A DNA stretch of 64,000 nucleotides from Phalacrocorax aristotelis. Its lineage: Eukaryota; Chordata; Aves; Suliformes; Phalacrocoracidae. The notes below the pieces were generated by a model that did not search any database, was not told the origin of the DNA, and saw only the letters and a list, made by a program, of their open reading frames with translations. The DNA lies in assembly GCF_949628215.1 (NCBI RefSeq), contig NC_134281.1, positions 46,520,512 to 46,584,511 of the forward strand, read 5' to 3'. Position 1 is the first letter of the stretch. Every line of letters begins with the position of its first letter. Below, piece by piece: positions 60,930 through 64,000 of this stretch. A program made the translations under genes and the position numbers.

Positions 60930-62575
60930 CATGTGAAGGTTGAGGGCAGCCTTGTGTTTAAAGTCCTGAGGGAAGTGAGCAAGGAAAATAGTAGAATTTC
61001 AACCCTGGACTTCAGGAAAGAAGATTTTTGGCTTTTCCAGGGATCTGCTTGGCAGGATCCCTTGAGAGACTGCCCTGAGGGCAAAGGGAGGCCCAAGAGA
61101 GCTGGTGATCTACAAGGACAAGGTTGAGTGTCAAAGCACAAGAACAGTCCCATCCAACATTCAGAAAGACGAGTAAGCGTGGCAGAAGGCCAGCACAGAA
61201 GAACAAAGAATTTATGACTAAGCTAAATGCAAAAAGGCAGTACACAGAAGGTGGAAGGTAGGGATGGGGCTACCCAGGAGGAATATAGAGATGTTGCTAG
61301 AGTATGCAGGTTTGGAATTAGACTAAAGCTCAGGTGGAGCTGAAACCACTGAGAGATTAGAAGGGCTTCTGTAAGTATCTCAGCATGAAAAGAAATGCTA
61401 AGGCAAAAGTGAGCCTGCTGTTCAATGGTGATTGCTGAACTTGGTCCATGGGAAGATTATGGAGAAAATCTTTCTGGAAGCCCTTTCTGAGCACAGAAAA
61501 GAAAAGACGGTGACTTGGAACAGCCAGCACGGTTTTGCTAAGGGCAAATTGTGCCTAATCAATGTTATTTGCCTTTTATGATTAGATGACTAGCCCTGTG
61601 GACAAGGGGAGAATGGTGTGCATCACTTCGACTTTAGTAAGGCCTTTGACACACTCTGCTGTGGTATTCTTATAGTCATATTGTGTATGACTATGCATGT
61701 ATGTATATTGGTAGCGACTGGATAGGTGGGCTGATAAGGAAGGTAGATAATTGCCTGGACTGCTGGGCTCAGAGTCTGACTGGTGAAGTTACTAGTTTAG
61801 GGACATCCCTCAGTGGTTGCTTCTGGGGCCAGTGTTGCTTAATGCCTTTATTAAAAACCTAGTTGTTAAGGTGAGTGCTCTTGGCAAGTTCACAAAGAAT
61901 ACCAGATCAGAGAAGGTGGCTGATGTTCTGGAGGGCAAGGCTGCTATTTAGAGGGCCCTGGACAGCCTAGAGAAATGGGCTGACAGGACCCTCATGAAGT
62001 CCTGCACCTGGGATAAGGTAACTCCATGTTATCCCATCTGATAACTGGCTGAGGGCTGACAAGCTAGAAAGCAACTTTATGAAAAAAAGGATCTAGGGGT
62101 GCATCAGCAGTGCACCCTTGCAGTGAAGAAGGCCAGCCACATCCTAGGATGTGTTACTAATGAGTGCCAGTGGCTCTCTTGAGTAAGCCAAGAGGCAAAA
62201 GACTAGCCAGTGGATCCAGAGAAATAATTATCCCCCCTCTATTCAGCACTTGTGAGACTGCATCTGGAGCACCGCATCCACTGTTGAGGTCCCCAGTACA
62301 AGAAAGATGTTTACATTCTGCATTGAGGCCAGCAGAGGCCAGCAAAATAGACAGGGGACTGGAGCACATGGCAACAGGAGGAGAGGCACAGAGAACTGGA
62401 TTTGTTCAGCCTGGGGAAGAGAAAGGGAGAGACCTTACCTCTGACTACAGCTACCTGCTGGGAGGACACAGAGAAGATGGAGCCAGATTGTTCTTGGAGG
62501 TGCACAATAATAAGATGAGAGGCAATGGACACAATTTGCAACATTGAAAATTTCCATTAGATATAAGGAATTGGG
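60930..62575 (+). mobile_element. Long but inactive CR1 LINE with internal deletion
   Basis: This is the longest CR1 copy here, in plus orientation in FAF1 intron 4. Its left part (60945-61430) matches the ORF2 linker between endonuclease and reverse transcriptase (phrases such as ACCCTGGACTTCAGG and the LNAKRQ region). It then jumps near 61440 into the middle of the reverse transcriptase (GKIMEKIFLEAL, QHGFAKGKLCL and DFSKAFDT), so a few hundred bases of RT are missing. The conserved FADD catalytic motif reads FTKN, so the catalytic aspartates are gone. The C-terminal part (62150-62560) ends before the 3' tail. Many stops and frameshifts mark it as old and inactive. Confidence 0.88.
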
Positions 62576-63101
62576 GTTTGTTGGTTTTTTTTTCTAGTTG
62601 CGAGGTAGCTTCCAGCCGGAATTATTTTATGACTGTAATAATTACAGGGAGAGGAGAGCATCAAAATGTGCAAAACATTGAGAAAGCTGTCAGAGCAGTT
62701 AAATTGTATGAACACTTCAGTTCTTTAGGTCAGGATTATTGATAATGGAATTGGGTATCGAAAATACACACCCTCTTTATTGCAGGCAGAGGCCGTTGCT
62801 CCAGATAGCATGTATCTGCAAAAGTGTGTGTCTGGCATACACAGTATAGAACTGTTCAAATATATGTCCAAATCATAAAATCCTCATGTGATTCTCCAAT
62901 CATTCATGCTTTATGTGATTTTACTTTTTAAGCTTCGTTTGTCCTTTACTGCTTGAAGTGTATGTTACAAGGGTAACTAGAATAAAAATGGTTTTCATAG
63001 TAAACTTTTCCTTGCTCTCATTTTTTAACTATAACTTGGTACTGTTTGAAATAAAGCAGCAAGTGTGTATATTTTATATATTTTATTTGTTTTCTCTTTA
63101 G

Positions 63102-63193
63102 GAGATATTAAACATTTTCTAGAAAATGAACTTCAGATTCCTGCATCTAAAATGCTGCTAAAAGGGTGGAAGACTGGAGATGTAGATGATAGT
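63102..63193 (+). CDS. FAF1: FAF1 coding exon 5, residues 124-154
   Basis: 92 bases that complete Gly124 and encode residues 125-154, from DIKHFLENELQIP to KGWKTGDVDDS. This is the middle of the first ubiquitin-like domain. Human reads EIKQILENELQIPVSK, so a few substitutions are visible, but the LLKGWKTGDV core is unchanged. The acceptor is CTCTTTAG and the donor GTAAGT. It starts with two bases of a split codon and ends in phase 0. Confidence 0.97.
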
Positions 63194-63547
63194 GTAAGTT
63201 TTCCGCTGTGTTTTCAGTTAACTGAATTCAGAATTTCAAACTGAGCATCTGTGGGTGGGGATTACAATGCAAGAATCGTGAGTTTTAAACAGTGTTAGAT
63301 GTCTTGGGTGGCATACAAGGAACTCTTAAACGAAAACATTACAAAAAAATGGGGACAAATCACTTTAGTTTGTGTTGGTTTTGTGTATAACATGGGCCAC
63401 CTACAAAAAGGCTACTATGAAGTTAACAGTAAGTATATCTTGAAGCAAAATTTTTGGTGGTATTGTAAATAAGTATAAATAATTATAAGAAATAATATAT
63501 CAAAATTGGTGAATGTTTTATATTGATAATGATTTTTCTCCCCTCAG
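63194..63547 (+). other. FAF1: FAF1 intron 5 (354 bases)
   Basis: Phase-0 intron with donor GTAAGT and acceptor CCCCTCAG. It is the shortest intron in the window and contains only AT-rich unique sequence. Confidence 0.95.
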
Positions 63548-63636
63548 ACTGTTTTAAAAACTCTACACTTGCCAAAAAACAATAGTCTTTATGTTCTAAC
63601 ACCTGACCTGCCTCCTCCTTCTTCAAGTCATTCTGG
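63548..63636 (+). CDS. FAF1: FAF1 coding exon 6, residues 155-184 (gene continues to the right)
   Basis: 89 bases encoding TVLKTLHLPKNNSLYVLTPD then LPPPSSSHS, plus two bases of Gly184. It ends the first ubiquitin-like domain and begins the Pro/Ser linker. The acceptor is CCCCTCAG and the donor GTAAGT, phase 2. Human FAF1 is about 650 residues, so roughly 70% of the protein lies beyond the right edge: the second ubiquitin-like domain, the UAS thioredoxin-like domain, a coiled coil and the C-terminal UBX domain that binds VCP/p97. Confidence 0.97.
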
Positions 63637-64000
63637 GTAAGTCTTTTGGCCATAAATACTACTTGTATGTTTTGGTTTTGTATGTTTTTTATGAAGCCAC
63701 ATGTATCCTTGCAGGAATCTACGATCAGTGAATACAAAGCTTTTTCACTGCTCTAGTAAGTGTTGGGATGCACTACCTCAGCACCTCTTGCTGAAAAGAA
63801 GGTTGTTAAGTCTTTTAAAACCTTGGCGTGGTACATGAACCACTTTGGTACAAACAGAATTTTACACCTCCTGGATGTGATGACTTTAATTTAAAAAAAT
63901 CTAGTCCCTGTGGAACTAGAGAGCTGGCCTTTGATAGATTACTGCCTTGTGTTTTAACAGAATTTAACAGAAAATTTTATAAATCATTGTCAGCAGATCG
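63637..64000 (+). other. FAF1: Start of FAF1 intron 6
   Basis: Begins with the consensus donor GTAAGT and runs off the window. The sequence is unremarkable and AT-rich, with no further exon seen. Confidence 0.9.

Larger units (their letters stand above)
59907..63101 (+). other. FAF1: FAF1 intron 4 (about 3.2 kb)
   Basis: Phase-1 intron with donor GTAAGG and acceptor CTCTTTAG. About half of it is an old CR1 element (60930-62575). A CTCF-like motif lies at 60710-60723, 220 bases upstream of that element. The remainder is AT-rich with short A and T runs. Confidence 0.9.

Noticed and set aside
62164-62547. 127-codon frame near the right end
   Set aside because: It lies in the decayed CR1 C-terminal region and only partly follows the CR1 frame.

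Overview
The window is vertebrate nuclear DNA and almost certainly avian. It holds multi-exon genes with GT-AG introns, CpG-island promoters, several CR1 LINE fragments with the CR1-type octamer tail, and a bird ERVL-type solo LTR. The species cannot be fixed from the sequence. Two conserved genes are present, arranged head to head. CDKN2C (p18INK4c, a CDK4/6 inhibitor) is on the minus strand and complete as two coding exons (12595-12723 and 8655-9029, 167 residues). FAF1 (FAS-associated factor 1) starts on the plus strand at 18567 and runs off the right edge. Its first six coding exons (183 full codons plus two bases) encode the UBA domain and most of the first ubiquitin-like domain.

Layout. 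1-4.3 kb: sequence beyond the CDKN2C 3' end, no recognised gene. 4.27-5.6 kb: a CpG island with no assigned gene and a good minus-strand splice donor. 5.6-8.65 kb: flank and probable CDKN2C 3' UTR. 8.65-12.72 kb: CDKN2C with a 3.6 kb intron. 12.7-18.57 kb: shared promoter interval, mostly GC-rich, with low-complexity tracts including nine GGCCCC units and a GGC run, ending in the FAF1 CpG island. 18.6-64 kb: FAF1 exons 1-6 separated by introns of about 18.1, 19.8, 3.1, 3.2 and 0.35 kb, plus the start of intron 6. The introns carry CR1 fragments, one ERVL solo LTR, a possible ancient MIR-like SINE, microsatellites and a roughly 93%-identical inverted repeat with arms 2 kb apart.

The two proteins act in different pathways: p18INK4c blocks G1 cyclin-dependent kinases, and FAF1 is a ubiquitin/VCP adaptor linked to Fas signalling. 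They are linked here by the divergent promoter region, not by an operon-like relation. I found no previously undescribed gene system. The observations most worth checking are the unassigned CpG island, the GGGGCC-type hexamer repeat upstream of CDKN2C, the long inverted repeat in FAF1 intron 2, and a perfect match to the CTCF core motif in FAF1 intron 4.
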